From Desulfobacterales bacterium (GTDB lineage Bacteria; Desulfobacterota; Desulfobacteria; Desulfobacterales; JAEINQ01): a stretch of DNA of 64,000 nucleotides. The DNA is taken from positions 1-64,000 of the forward strand of contig JAEINQ010000023.1 in assembly GCA_016342285.1 (NCBI GenBank), read 5' to 3'. The translations under genes were made by a program, and so were the position numbers. Under the pieces are notes generated by a model. That model did no database searches and was not told the origin of the DNA. It saw only the letters and a list, made by a program, of their open reading frames with translations. Numbering within the stretch: position 1 is the stretch's first letter; the number at the start of each line of letters is the position of its first letter. Shown in pieces: positions 48,389-57,643 of this stretch.

Positions 48389-49393
48389 GTGGACATTCTA
48401 GAACGCTGTAAAAATGCCTGCCAGCAGCATCCGGGCGTCGTTGTCTTCCCCGACGCTCTGGATCAGCGCGTTCTTGAGGCCGCAAGGCAACTCAAAGCCG
48501 ATGGGCTTGTTGAACCCGTGCTGATGGCGTCGCCATTTAGCGTACGCAACAAGATGCAGACAACCCGCATGACCGGTGCGGGACTGACCGTGGTCGATCC
48601 GGTCAGCCCTGGTTTCCTGGAGAAAAACAGTCGGGACTACATGGCGTTGCGGAAAGCCAAAGGCAAGTCCGTCACAGCAGAAGCGGCCCGGGAGGCCATG
48701 CACTGCCCCCTCGGTGCGGCGGCCATGATGGTCCGTCGGGGGGAGGCGGAAATAGGCGTCGGGGGCAATCTCTCGTCCACAGCCGCGGTGCTCAGGGCCG
48801 GACTCAGCGTCCTTCCCAGAAAGCCCGGCATCAAGACCATTTCCTCCTTTTTCCTGATGGTCTCGCCCAGTGGAGAGAAGCAGTATATTTTCGCCGACTG
48901 TGCCGTCGTTCCCGAACCGTCAGCCGACACCCTGGCCGACATCGCCGTCGCCTCTGCTGACAAAGCGACCATTTTACTCGGCCAGGCGCCCCGCATCGCC
49001 ATGTTGAGCTTTTCGACCAAAGGAAGCGCGGTCCATCACCGGGCAAAGATGGTCAGCGCCGCGGTGGCACAGATCCGGACCCGTGACCCCAATCTTTTGG
49101 TGGACGGCGAGTTGCAGCTCGATGCCGCTGTCGTGCCACGGGTGGCAGCACTCAAGGCCCCGGGAAGTTTTATCGACGGCAAGGCCAATGTCCTGGTCTT
49201 CCCTTCCCTGGAGGCCGGCAACATCGGATACAAACTGGTACAGCGCCTGGCCGGCTACACCGCCATTGGCCCCTTTATACAGGGATTTGAAGGCGGGTGG
49301 CACGATCTGTCCAGGGGGTGCAGCGCCAATGACATTTACATGGTCGCCGTCATTGGGCTCTGCCTGAAACGCGGCAATGCAACACAACACTAA
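48389..49393 (+). CDS. Phosphotransacetylase (EutD/Pta type)
   Basis: VVFPDALDQRVLEAA, GGNLSSTAAVLRAGL, LSFSTKGSA, VDGELQLDAAVVPRVAALKAPGS, LVFPSLEAGNIGYKLVQRLAG. GTG start. Confidence 0.92.
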   Translation: MDILERCKNACQQHPGVVVFPDALDQRVLEAARQLKADGLVEPVLMASPFSVRNKMQTTRMTGAGLTVVDPVSPGFLEKNSRDYMALRKAKGKSVTAEAAREAMHCPLGAAAMMVRRGEAEIGVGGNLSSTAAVLRAGLSVLPRKPGIKTISSFFLMVSPSGEKQYIFADCAVVPEPSADTLADIAVASADKATILLGQAPRIAMLSFSTKGSAVHHRAKMVSAAVAQIRTRDPNLLVDGELQLDAAVVPRVAALKAPGSFIDGKANVLVFPSLEAGNIGYKLVQRLAGYTAIGPFIQGFEGGWHDLSRGCSANDIYMVAVIGLCLKRGNATQH

Positions 49394-49448
49394 ACCCGAT
49401 TTGTAGATGAAGACAAAATCGTCACCGAATCTTTTAAGGAGGCCGAAA

Positions 49449-49730
49449 ATGAACGATGCTTTAGGCATGATCGAAACCGTTGGACTGACCGCACTGGTGG
49501 AGGCCGCGGATGCCATGGTCAAGGCGGCTCGCGTGGAAGTGGTCGGCTTCAATCAGATCGGCGCCGGTTTGGTCACCGTGATGGTACGCGGTGATGTGGC
49601 GGCATGCAAGGCCGCGACCGATGCCGGCGTTGCCGCTGCCAAGCGGTTGGGTGAAGTGGTCAGTGCCCATGTGATTCCCAGGCCGCACGGTGACCTTGAT
49701 GACGTTTTCCCCATTAACCCGGAAAAGTAG
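49449..49730 (+). CDS. BMC-H shell protein 1
   Basis: [60 protein letters not shown]; aaggagg RBS supports start at 49449 rather than 49407. Confidence 0.95.
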   Translation: MNDALGMIETVGLTALVEAADAMVKAARVEVVGFNQIGAGLVTVMVRGDVAACKAATDAGVAAAKRLGEVVSAHVIPRPHGDLDDVFPINPEK

Positions 49731-49817
49731 AAATGCCACGCAAGACAGGGCGCACAGGGGACAAACGGGCGTCAGGCTCGAACCCCATACAGCGGCGAAC
49801 CCGATCAGGGCAAAGCG

Positions 49818-51164
49818 ATGCAGGGAATGGATAAAGAGACCCTATTAAAATTGGTTTGCGACGCCGGCGTGGTCGGTGAAGGCGGAGCCGGTTTCCCGGC
49901 CCACGTCAAATACGACACCCAGGTGGACACGGTGATTGCCAACGGTTGTGAGTGCGAACCCTTGCTCTATACGGATCAGCATATTATGGGCCGGCACAGC
50001 GCGGCCATTGTCCAGGCCATCCAGGCCCTTATGTCGGTTACCGGGGCCACGCGCGGGGTGATCGCCATCAAGCGAAAATACCAAGACGCCGCCCGGCTGT
50101 TCACCCAAGCCATGGCCGGCACCAGCCTTGAGTTGGCCCAGTTGGACAATTTCTACCCCGCAGGCGATGAGTTTATCCTCGTACACGAAGTCACCGGCAA
50201 AACCATTCCGCCCCTGGGCCTTCCGAAAGATGTGGGGGCCGTGGTGGCCAACGTGGGCACCCTTGTTAACGTCAAACGGGCACTGGAAAACATTCCCGTT
50301 ACCCAAAAAGTGGTCACGGTAACCGGCGAGGTTGCCCGACCGGCCGTTATCGAAGTGCCCATCGGCACCCCGGTGGCCGCCTGTATTGAAAGTTGCGGCG
50401 GCCCGACCGTAGAAGATCCGGTCTATGTCCTCGGGGGTCCCATGATGGGCCGCATCGTCGAAAACGCGGCCGCCCTTGCCACCGAAGTGATCACCAAGAC
50501 CAACGGCGGGATTATTGTCCTGCCCCGTGGGCACTACCTGCACACAACCAATACGATCCCTTTGGAGGTTCTCCAGAGGCAAGCGGCGGTTTCCTGCATC
50601 CAGTGCCGCTATTGCACCGACCAGTGCCCCCGTTACCTTCTGGGTCACGGATTTGAGACCCACAAGGTGATGCGCGCCTTCAGCGCCGGCATCGATGCCG
50701 CCATGGATGCCGTTCAAGCCCACATGTGCTGCGAATGCGGGGTCTGCGAATTGTTCAGTTGCCCCATGCGCATCTCTCCGCGACGAGTCAATGTGCTTTT
50801 AAAGCAACGCTTTCGCGAGCAGGGCCTGACCTACAAAGGGCCTCGGGTGGTCAATCCGTCGCAAACGGCCCTGCGCGAGTACCGCAAGGTCCCCGTAGAG
50901 CGCCTGGCTTATAAAATAGACATCGCCCGATATATGGAAATCCATCCCGAGTTCAGCGAGACCCGCCCGCCGGCGCAAGTCCGCATCCCCCTGCACCAGC
51001 ACATCGGCGCCCCGGCCGATGCCCGGGTCAAGGTGGGCGACAGGGTCAAGACCGGCGATCTGATCGGCCGCATGGCGCAAGGGGCACTGAGCGCCAACGT
51101 TCATGCTTCCATCCAGGGCGTCGTTACCGCTGTGGACCGGTCCGTAACCATCCAAGGAGATTAA
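49818..51164 (+). CDS. PduS/RnfC-like flavin and Fe-S oxidoreductase
   Basis: GVVGEGGAGFPAHVKYDTQVDTVIANGCECEPLLYTD; CIQCRYCTDQCPRYLLGH and CCECGVCELFSCPM. Confidence 0.93.
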   Translation: MQGMDKETLLKLVCDAGVVGEGGAGFPAHVKYDTQVDTVIANGCECEPLLYTDQHIMGRHSAAIVQAIQALMSVTGATRGVIAIKRKYQDAARLFTQAMAGTSLELAQLDNFYPAGDEFILVHEVTGKTIPPLGLPKDVGAVVANVGTLVNVKRALENIPVTQKVVTVTGEVARPAVIEVPIGTPVAACIESCGGPTVEDPVYVLGGPMMGRIVENAAALATEVITKTNGGIIVLPRGHYLHTTNTIPLEVLQRQAAVSCIQCRYCTDQCPRYLLGHGFETHKVMRAFSAGIDAAMDAVQAHMCCECGVCELFSCPMRISPRRVNVLLKQRFREQGLTYKGPRVVNPSQTALREYRKVPVERLAYKIDIARYMEIHPEFSETRPPAQVRIPLHQHIGAPADARVKVGDRVKTGDLIGRMAQGALSANVHASIQGVVTAVDRSVTIQGD

Positions 51165-51168
51165 ACTG

Positions 51169-51723
51169 ATGGCCAACATCCAAGCCGTTGGGATGATCGA
51201 ATTCAACAGCATCGCCGTGGGCATCGAAGCCGCCGACCGCATGGTCAAGGCCGCCGAGGTGGAACCGCTGATGCTCAAAACCATCTGCCCCGGAAAATTT
51301 GTGGTGGCCATTTACAGCAATGTCGCCGCCGTACAGGCCTCCATTGACGCGGGATTGAACGTCGGCGCCGATGCATTGGTCGATCATTTCGTCATCCCCA
51401 ATATTGACCCGGCCGTAATCTCTGCCATGAGCTCATCCATTGCCCGTACGAGCGGCAGCGCCGTTGGGGTCATCGAGACGTTTTCAGCGGCTTCCTGCAT
51501 CGTGGCCGCCGATGTGGCCGTTAAAACCGCGGATGTGGACCTGCTTGAAGTCCGCATCGCCATGGGTGTTGGCGGCAAGGCTTTTTGCATTCTTGCCGGA
51601 AACGTCGGTCCGGTGGAAATGTCTGTGGCGTCGGGGTCCGCCTCAGCAGCAAAAAAAGGACTGCTGGTGAGAAAAACGGTCATCCCCAACATATCCCAGC
51701 AGGTCATGCGTCATATCATGTAA
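51169..51723 (+). CDS. BMC-T (tandem-domain) shell protein, PduT-like
   Basis: Two BMC domains (AVGMIEFNSIAVGIEAADRMVKAAEVE; AVGVIETFSAASCIVAADVAVKTADVDLLEV) and ICPGK Cys40. Confidence 0.94.
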   Translation: MANIQAVGMIEFNSIAVGIEAADRMVKAAEVEPLMLKTICPGKFVVAIYSNVAAVQASIDAGLNVGADALVDHFVIPNIDPAVISAMSSSIARTSGSAVGVIETFSAASCIVAADVAVKTADVDLLEVRIAMGVGGKAFCILAGNVGPVEMSVASGSASAAKKGLLVRKTVIPNISQQVMRHIM

Positions 51724-51816
51724 TGATTTTGCATCATCAACGGCACCATGGGGTCCGGCCATTGAACATAAAAAAGTAGGCGGCCCCATTAAACACTTCG
51801 GCGAAAAGAGGAAAAC

Positions 51817-52167
51817 ATGACAGCTAACGATTCTTTGGGATTTGTTGAAGCATACGGCATGGTGGCAGCCATTGAGGCGGCCGATGCCATGGTCAAAACC
51901 GCCCGGGTCAAGGTTAAGACCGTCTTGAATGCCGATGCGGGCTTGCTCAGCGTGATTTGTGAAGGCGATCTGGCCGCATGCAAGGCGGCCGTCGATGCCG
52001 GCAAGGCGGCCGCCGACCGTGTGGGCAAATGCTTGCGCACCAACCTGATACCACGGCCGGCCGGAGGCATCGAAACGCTTATTTCCAAAAGCATCGGATC
52101 TGAGATCTTCCCAACGAAAACCAAAGCCAAATCTCCGGTTGCAAAAAAAGGTCCGGCTAAAAAATAA
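51817..52167 (+). CDS. BMC-H shell protein 2 with Lys-rich C-terminal tail
   Basis: [56 protein letters not shown]; tail [16 protein letters not shown]. Confidence 0.94.
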   Translation: MTANDSLGFVEAYGMVAAIEAADAMVKTARVKVKTVLNADAGLLSVICEGDLAACKAAVDAGKAAADRVGKCLRTNLIPRPAGGIETLISKSIGSEIFPTKTKAKSPVAKKGPAKK

Positions 52168-52226
52168 CTTCCACCATCGTGGTGGTCATCCGTTGGAACG
52201 CAAAAAAAACAAACAAGGAGCATAAA

Positions 52227-52499
52227 ATGGACGCATTGGGAATGATAGAAACAAAGGGATTGGTCGCCTTGATCGAAGCTTCCGACGCCATGGTTAAAAC
52301 GGCGCGGGTTGAATTGGTCGGGTACCAGAAAATCGGTGCCGGATTCGTGACCGCGCTTGTTCGTGGTGATGTGGCCGCATGCAAGGCTGCCACGGATGCC
52401 GGTGCCGCGGCTGCCCAGCGCCTGGGAGAAGTCGTCGCCGTGCATGTGATCGCACGCCCCCATGACGATCTTGAAGCTGTTTTTTCCCTGAAAAAATAG
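52227..52499 (+). CDS. BMC-H shell protein 3
   Basis: [59 protein letters not shown]; aaggag RBS. Confidence 0.95.
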   Translation: MDALGMIETKGLVALIEASDAMVKTARVELVGYQKIGAGFVTALVRGDVAACKAATDAGAAAAQRLGEVVAVHVIARPHDDLEAVFSLKK

Positions 52500-52618
52500 C
52501 CATAGCCCCCAGGTGTCAGCAGAGATTGTATTGACGAGGCGCAAGACCCGACCCTATCGCTTGTGCATTTTTCCAAGCGTATGTGTGAATCTCAAAACCG
52601 ACACCAAGGAGAATCAAA

Positions 52619-52903
52619 ATGGAATTGGGAAAGGTCGTAGGACAGGTGGTTTCAACGGTTCGCGATCCGGGGTTGCCGAACCTGACCCTGCTTCTGGTGG
52701 ACATCGTGGACGCCGCCGGCAAGGTGGTCCTTGGCAGCCAGGTGGCCGCCGATAGCATTGGAGCCGGAGAAGGAGAACTGGTGCTTCTGGTGCGCGGCAG
52801 TTCCGCCCGCATGATCATGGAAGCAAAAACACCCCTGGATTTGAGTATTGTCGGTATTGTCGACCAGGTGACCGCCCGTAAAAAGACGCTGTACACCAAA
52901 TAA
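52619..52903 (+). CDS. BMC-P vertex protein (EutN/CcmL family)
   Basis: MELGKVVGQVVSTVRDPGLPNLTLLLVDIVDAAGKVVLGSQVAADSIGAGEGELVLLVRGSSAR. Confidence 0.94.
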   Translation: MELGKVVGQVVSTVRDPGLPNLTLLLVDIVDAAGKVVLGSQVAADSIGAGEGELVLLVRGSSARMIMEAKTPLDLSIVGIVDQVTARKKTLYTK

Positions 52904-52930
52904 GATAGCGCTCAGCGTATTGGAGAACCC

Positions 52931-54352
52931 ATGTCAGTTCAAAAAGAGCAGATAGAATCCATTGTTGCCGAGGTGCTCAGATCACTGTCGGTCGCGACCC
53001 CCGATGCGATTCCGGCCATTGATCCGGGGGACTGGGGTGTTTTTGAACAGCTCGATCAAGCCGTCGCAGCGGCGACAACCGCCTACAAACGAAACAATAC
53101 CGTTGCCCTCCGCAACAAGGTTGTCGGAGCCATTCGCACGGCCGCCCGGGAGAATGCCAAACGCCTGGCTGAAATGGCTGTTGAAGAGACCGGCATGGGC
53201 CGAATCGAAGATAAAACCACAAAGAACCTCCTTGTGGCCGATCACACGCCGGGTCCCGAGGTTCTCAACCCCAGCGCCATATCGGGCGACAACGGTTTGA
53301 CGCTGATTGAAAACGCCCCATGGGGCGTTATCGCATCGGTGACCCCCTCGACAAACCCCGGCGCCACGGTGATCAACAACGCCATCAGCATGATCTCCGG
53401 AGGGAATTCAGTAGTGTTTGCACCCCACCCCGCGGCCAAACGCGTCACCCAGGAAACCATTCGCATCCTAAACCGTGCCATCGTCGCCGAAACCGGCATC
53501 AACAACTTGATGGTCTGCGTCCGCGAACCGAGCATCGAAGTGGCCCAGCAATTGTTCACCCAGCCCGGCATCCACCTGCTGGTGGTAACCGGTGGCGAAG
53601 CCGTGGTGGAAGCGGCCCGCAAGAGTACGAATAAACGGCTCATCGCCGCGGGGGCCGGCAACCCACCGGTGGTGGTCGACGACACGGCCGATCTGGCCCG
53701 GGCCGCCGAGAGCATCTATACCGGCGCCTCCTTTGACAACAATATCGTCTGTGCCGATGAAAAAGAGATTATTGTCGTCGACCGGGTCGCAGACGCCTTT
53801 AAAGAAGCGCTCAAAGGCCGCGGTGCCATCGAGATTTCCCTGGAACAGGCCGATGCCATTGCCCGGGCCGTGCTGATCGATTACCCGGGTGCCAAGTGCC
53901 GCCCCAACCCCAAATGGGTGGGACGCGATGCCTCCGAACTGGCAGCGGCCGGCGGGTTCAGCATTGCCGAAACCTGTCGTCTTCTCTTCGTGGACGTGGG
54001 TCGCGATGTGGACCATGTTTTTGCCCGCATGGAACAGATGATGCCCCTGTTGCCCGTATTGCGTGCCCGCGACTTCGACGAAGCCCTGGCGTGGGCATTG
54101 GTCCTTGAACGGGGCCTTCTGCACACCGCCGGTCTGCATTCGCGAAACATTGACAACATGGACGCCATGGCCACACGTATCAACTCCAGCCTCTTTGTTA
54201 AAAACGGACCCCATGTGGCCGGATTGGGTGCCGGCGGCGAGGGCTGGACATCCATGACCATCTCTACCCCCACGGGTGAAGGGGTGACCAATGCACGCAC
54301 CTTTGTACGCCTGAGACGCTGCACCCTGGTCGGCAGCTTCCGGATTGTCTAA
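52931..54352 (+). CDS. CoA-acylating aldehyde dehydrogenase (PduP/EutE-like) with N-terminal encapsulation peptide
   Basis: N-term VQKEQIESIVAEVLRSLS; ENAPWGVIASVTPSTNP; catalytic FDNNIVCADEKEIIVVD. Confidence 0.94.
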   Translation: MSVQKEQIESIVAEVLRSLSVATPDAIPAIDPGDWGVFEQLDQAVAAATTAYKRNNTVALRNKVVGAIRTAARENAKRLAEMAVEETGMGRIEDKTTKNLLVADHTPGPEVLNPSAISGDNGLTLIENAPWGVIASVTPSTNPGATVINNAISMISGGNSVVFAPHPAAKRVTQETIRILNRAIVAETGINNLMVCVREPSIEVAQQLFTQPGIHLLVVTGGEAVVEAARKSTNKRLIAAGAGNPPVVVDDTADLARAAESIYTGASFDNNIVCADEKEIIVVDRVADAFKEALKGRGAIEISLEQADAIARAVLIDYPGAKCRPNPKWVGRDASELAAAGGFSIAETCRLLFVDVGRDVDHVFARMEQMMPLLPVLRARDFDEALAWALVLERGLLHTAGLHSRNIDNMDAMATRINSSLFVKNGPHVAGLGAGGEGWTSMTISTPTGEGVTNARTFVRLRRCTLVGSFRIV

Positions 54353-54356
54353 AAAT

Positions 54357-55178
54357 ATGGCCATCACTTGGAAAGAAGCAGAGAGACGGCTGGATATCGC
54401 CGCCGAGCTGCTCGACAAAACCGACCGGTGCATCGTGGAAGGGCCATTGCATGCAGGCATCGACCTGGGGACCGCCGATGTGGTGCTGATGGTCTTAAAC
54501 GCCAACGGGGAACCCGTGGCCGCTTTCCTGGAATGGGCCGAAGTGGTGCGCGACGGTATCGTGGTGGATTTTATCGGAGCGGTGGACATCGTATGCCGCC
54601 TCCTGGAAAAAGCCGCCAACCGGTTAAACAGGGAAATCAGCCAGGCAGCCACCTCCTTTCCCCCGGGAACCGACCACCGTCTCTCGACGAATATCCTCGA
54701 ACGGGCAGGGCTCGACGTCGTGGCCGTTCGCGATGAGCCATGCTGCGTGGCTCAGTTGCTGCAATTGGACAAAGCGGCGGTGGTGGATATCGGTGGGGGC
54801 ACCACGGGAACCGCGGTCGTTCAAAACGGGAACATCGTCTTCAGTGACGACGAGCCCTCCGGAGGGCGTCATATCGGCCTTTCCATTGCCGGGCACTTTG
54901 ACATTTCCTTTGAGGAAGCGGAAAAACGCAAGCGCCAGCCCGAGCGTTACGGCATCCTGGATCTGGCACGCCCGACCCTGCAGCGCATCAGCGACATTGT
55001 GGCCCGCCACATCAAAGGGCATGCCGTGGAAAAAATCATCCTGACCGGGGGGACATGCTGTCTGCCAGGCATCGAAGACGTTTTCATGCACGAACTGGGA
55101 CTCCCCGTCCAACTCCCCAACCAGCCGTTGCTCCTCACCCCCCTGGCCATCGCATCGTTGTCTCTTAATAAAATATGA
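54357..55178 (+). CDS. eutJ: EutJ-like chaperone/actin-fold ATPase
   Basis: AGIDLGTADVVLMVLNANGEPVAAFLEWAEVVRDGIVVDFIGA; VVDIGGGTTGTAVV; LTGGTCCLPGIEDVF. Confidence 0.92.
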   Translation: MAITWKEAERRLDIAAELLDKTDRCIVEGPLHAGIDLGTADVVLMVLNANGEPVAAFLEWAEVVRDGIVVDFIGAVDIVCRLLEKAANRLNREISQAATSFPPGTDHRLSTNILERAGLDVVAVRDEPCCVAQLLQLDKAAVVDIGGGTTGTAVVQNGNIVFSDDEPSGGRHIGLSIAGHFDISFEEAEKRKRQPERYGILDLARPTLQRISDIVARHIKGHAVEKIILTGGTCCLPGIEDVFMHELGLPVQLPNQPLLLTPLAIASLSLNKI

Positions 55179-55240
55179 GGCCTGAAACGTAAAAAAGATT
55201 GCCGACTTAAGCGCCATAGGCTATAAGTAAAGGTTGCCGT

Positions 55241-55270
55241 TAACCACGGGTTGTAACACCCGTGGTTTTT
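55241..55270 (+). terminator. Terminator closing the BMC operon
   Basis: AACCACGGG ttgtaaca CCCGTGGTT TTTT. Confidence 0.88.
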
Positions 55271-55294
55271 TATTACTCAAATGAGGAACCGACT

Positions 55295-56932
55295 ATGATC
55301 AGCGCAACCAACGTAACGCTTGCCTATGGCAAGCGTATTTTATTTAAAGACGTCCATATCAAGTTCACCCCCGGTAACTGCTACGGCCTGATCGGCGCCA
55401 ACGGTTCCGGGAAAACAACTTTCCTCAAAATCCTTTCCGGGGCATGCGAGCCCGACAAAGGGGTTGTAAGCATAGGATCCGGCGAGCGCATCGCCGTTTT
55501 GGGCCAGGACCAGTTTGCCTTTGACGAGCAAATTGTCATCGACACGGTGATCATGGGACACGAGCGGCTCCATGCCATCGTGATGGCGCGAAACGCCCTC
55601 TATGCCAAGGCGGATTTCACCGAAGCCGATGGTATCCGCTCCGGTGAACTGGAGGCCGAGTTTGCCGAGATGAACGGCTACGAGGCCGAATCCCAGGCAG
55701 CGGTTCTCTTAAACGGCCTGGGCGTTGCCGAAGAGATGCGCCACCTGAAGATGAAAGAACTGGAAGGGGGAGATAAGGTCCGCGTGCTTCTTGCCCAGGC
55801 CCTTTTCGGCAACCCCGACGTCCTGCTCCTGGACGAACCCACCAACCACCTGGATCACAAGTCCATCGCCTGGCTGGAAGATTTTCTGACGCGTTTTGCC
55901 AACACCGTGATCGTGGTATCCCACGACCGTCACTTCCTCAACCAGGTCTGCACCCACGTTGCCGATATCGACTACGGCCAGATCCGGGTCTTTGCCGGCA
56001 ACTACGATTTCTGGTGTCAGGCGAGCCGCCTGATCCAGAAACAGAAACAGAACGAAAACAAGAAAGCCACGGATAAAGCCAAAGAACTGACCGCGTTTAT
56101 CCAGCGCTTCAGCTCCAACGCTTCCAAGGCCAAACAGGCAACTTCCCGGAAGAAACTCCTGGAAAAGATTACCCTGGATGACATGCCGGTCTCATCACGA
56201 AAATACCCCTGGATCGCCTTTAAGCCGGAACGCCCCTGCGGGAGCGTGATCCTGGAAATCGAAAATCTCAGCAAAACCATCGATGGGGAGAAGATCCTTA
56301 ACAACTTTTCCATGGTGGCAAACGGCGGGGACAAGATCGCCCTTGTCGGAAACAACAGCCTGGCCAAAACTGCCCTCTTCCAGATCCTGACCGGGAAAAT
56401 GGAACCGGATTCGGGCAGCTTCCGATGGGGCCAGACCGTTACCACCGCTTACTTTGCCAAGGAAAACAGCCTTTTCTTTGAAGCCGAGATGTCTCTGGTC
56501 CAGTGGCTGCTGCAGTATGCCCCGCCGGATGAAGGGGTGAGCTTTGCCCGCGGTTTTCTCGGCCGCATGCTCTTCTCCGGAGAAGAGGCCATGAAAAGCA
56601 CCCGGGTTCTCTCCGGAGGGGAAAAGGTACGCTGCATGCTCTCGCGCATGATGCTGACCGGCGCCAATGCGCTTTTGTTGGATGAGCCCACCAACCACTT
56701 GGACCTGGAGGCCATCACCTCACTCAATGAAGGGCTCATGGCCTTTCCCGAGGTGATTCTCCTGGCTTCCCACGACCACCAGCTCGTCTCCACCGTGGCC
56801 AACCGGATCGTCGAGCTCACCCCGGAAGGCGCCATTGACCGACTCATGGACTATGACGACTACCTGCAAAGCCCTGCCGTGGCAAAAGAAAGAGAAGCTC
56901 ACTATTGCGGGGGAACGGTCCAGGCATACTGA
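55295..56932 (+). CDS. ABC-F family ATP-binding protein (YbiT-like)
   Basis: Two ABC cassettes: GANGSGKTTFLKIL, LLLDEPTNHLDHKSIAWLEDFL; LSGGEKVRCMLSRMML, LLLDEPTNHLDLEAI. Start at MISATNVTL. Confidence 0.93.
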   Translation: MISATNVTLAYGKRILFKDVHIKFTPGNCYGLIGANGSGKTTFLKILSGACEPDKGVVSIGSGERIAVLGQDQFAFDEQIVIDTVIMGHERLHAIVMARNALYAKADFTEADGIRSGELEAEFAEMNGYEAESQAAVLLNGLGVAEEMRHLKMKELEGGDKVRVLLAQALFGNPDVLLLDEPTNHLDHKSIAWLEDFLTRFANTVIVVSHDRHFLNQVCTHVADIDYGQIRVFAGNYDFWCQASRLIQKQKQNENKKATDKAKELTAFIQRFSSNASKAKQATSRKKLLEKITLDDMPVSSRKYPWIAFKPERPCGSVILEIENLSKTIDGEKILNNFSMVANGGDKIALVGNNSLAKTALFQILTGKMEPDSGSFRWGQTVTTAYFAKENSLFFEAEMSLVQWLLQYAPPDEGVSFARGFLGRMLFSGEEAMKSTRVLSGGEKVRCMLSRMMLTGANALLLDEPTNHLDLEAITSLNEGLMAFPEVILLASHDHQLVSTVANRIVELTPEGAIDRLMDYDDYLQSPAVAKEREAHYCGGTVQAY

Positions 56933-57041
56933 TTCCAATCCGTTGGAAATGACTAAAGTTGACATTCACATCCAATTGGGTTCTGTTGAAGCGCTGCACG
57001 AGCAACGGGGACCATTGTCGGCAAAAGAAACGGGGCAAGAC

Positions 57042-57575
57042 ATGAACGAAAAAACGAAAGCAACAGGGGCGCCACCCCCTTCCCTGGACCGGGACGCCCT
57101 TCAGCAGTTCATCGACCGGCACCGGATCGATGCCGCGATTTTGAATCTCAACGAACACACCGCCACCGTGGCCGACGCCGCGCGGGCCCTGGAGGTTGAA
57201 ACCGACCAGATTATCAAGTCGCTGGTGTTTCGCCACAACGATGATGCCCTACTGGTGATCGCCAGCGGGCTTGCCCGGGTGGACCGGAAAAAACTCGCCG
57301 CCTTTCTCGGGGTGGGCCGAAAAAAAGTCAAATTCGCCAACCCGGAGGAAGTGCTCCGGATCACCGGATACGTGGTCGGCAGCATGCCCCCCTTCGGGCA
57401 CCGAACCCGGCTGCGCACGCTGATCGACACAGAGGTCACCGGCCTTGGGACCGTTTTTGGCGGCGGCGGCAGCTTAAACACCATGATGCGCCTGACCCCG
57501 GACGAACTGCTGCGGGTGACCGGGGCGGAAGTGGTCAGCGTCTGCGAAGACTCACCCGAAATAAGTGTGGAGTGA
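57042..57575 (+). CDS. YbaK/EbsC family aminoacyl-tRNA deacylase
   Basis: DQIIKSLVFRHNDDALLVIASGLARVDRKKLA; GYVVGSMPPFGHRTRLRTLID; VFGGGGSLNTMMRLTPDELL. Confidence 0.88.
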   Translation: MNEKTKATGAPPPSLDRDALQQFIDRHRIDAAILNLNEHTATVADAARALEVETDQIIKSLVFRHNDDALLVIASGLARVDRKKLAAFLGVGRKKVKFANPEEVLRITGYVVGSMPPFGHRTRLRTLIDTEVTGLGTVFGGGGSLNTMMRLTPDELLRVTGAEVVSVCEDSPEISVE

Positions 57576-57643
57576 CTAAAGTGAGCTAAAGTGACTAATC
57601 CTCCAAAAGGAAAGGCGGACATCCTGTTCCATAAAACCGGTGA

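Noticed and set aside
53468-54652. 394-aa minus-strand ORF
   Set aside because: Antisense to the aldehyde dehydrogenase and eutJ.
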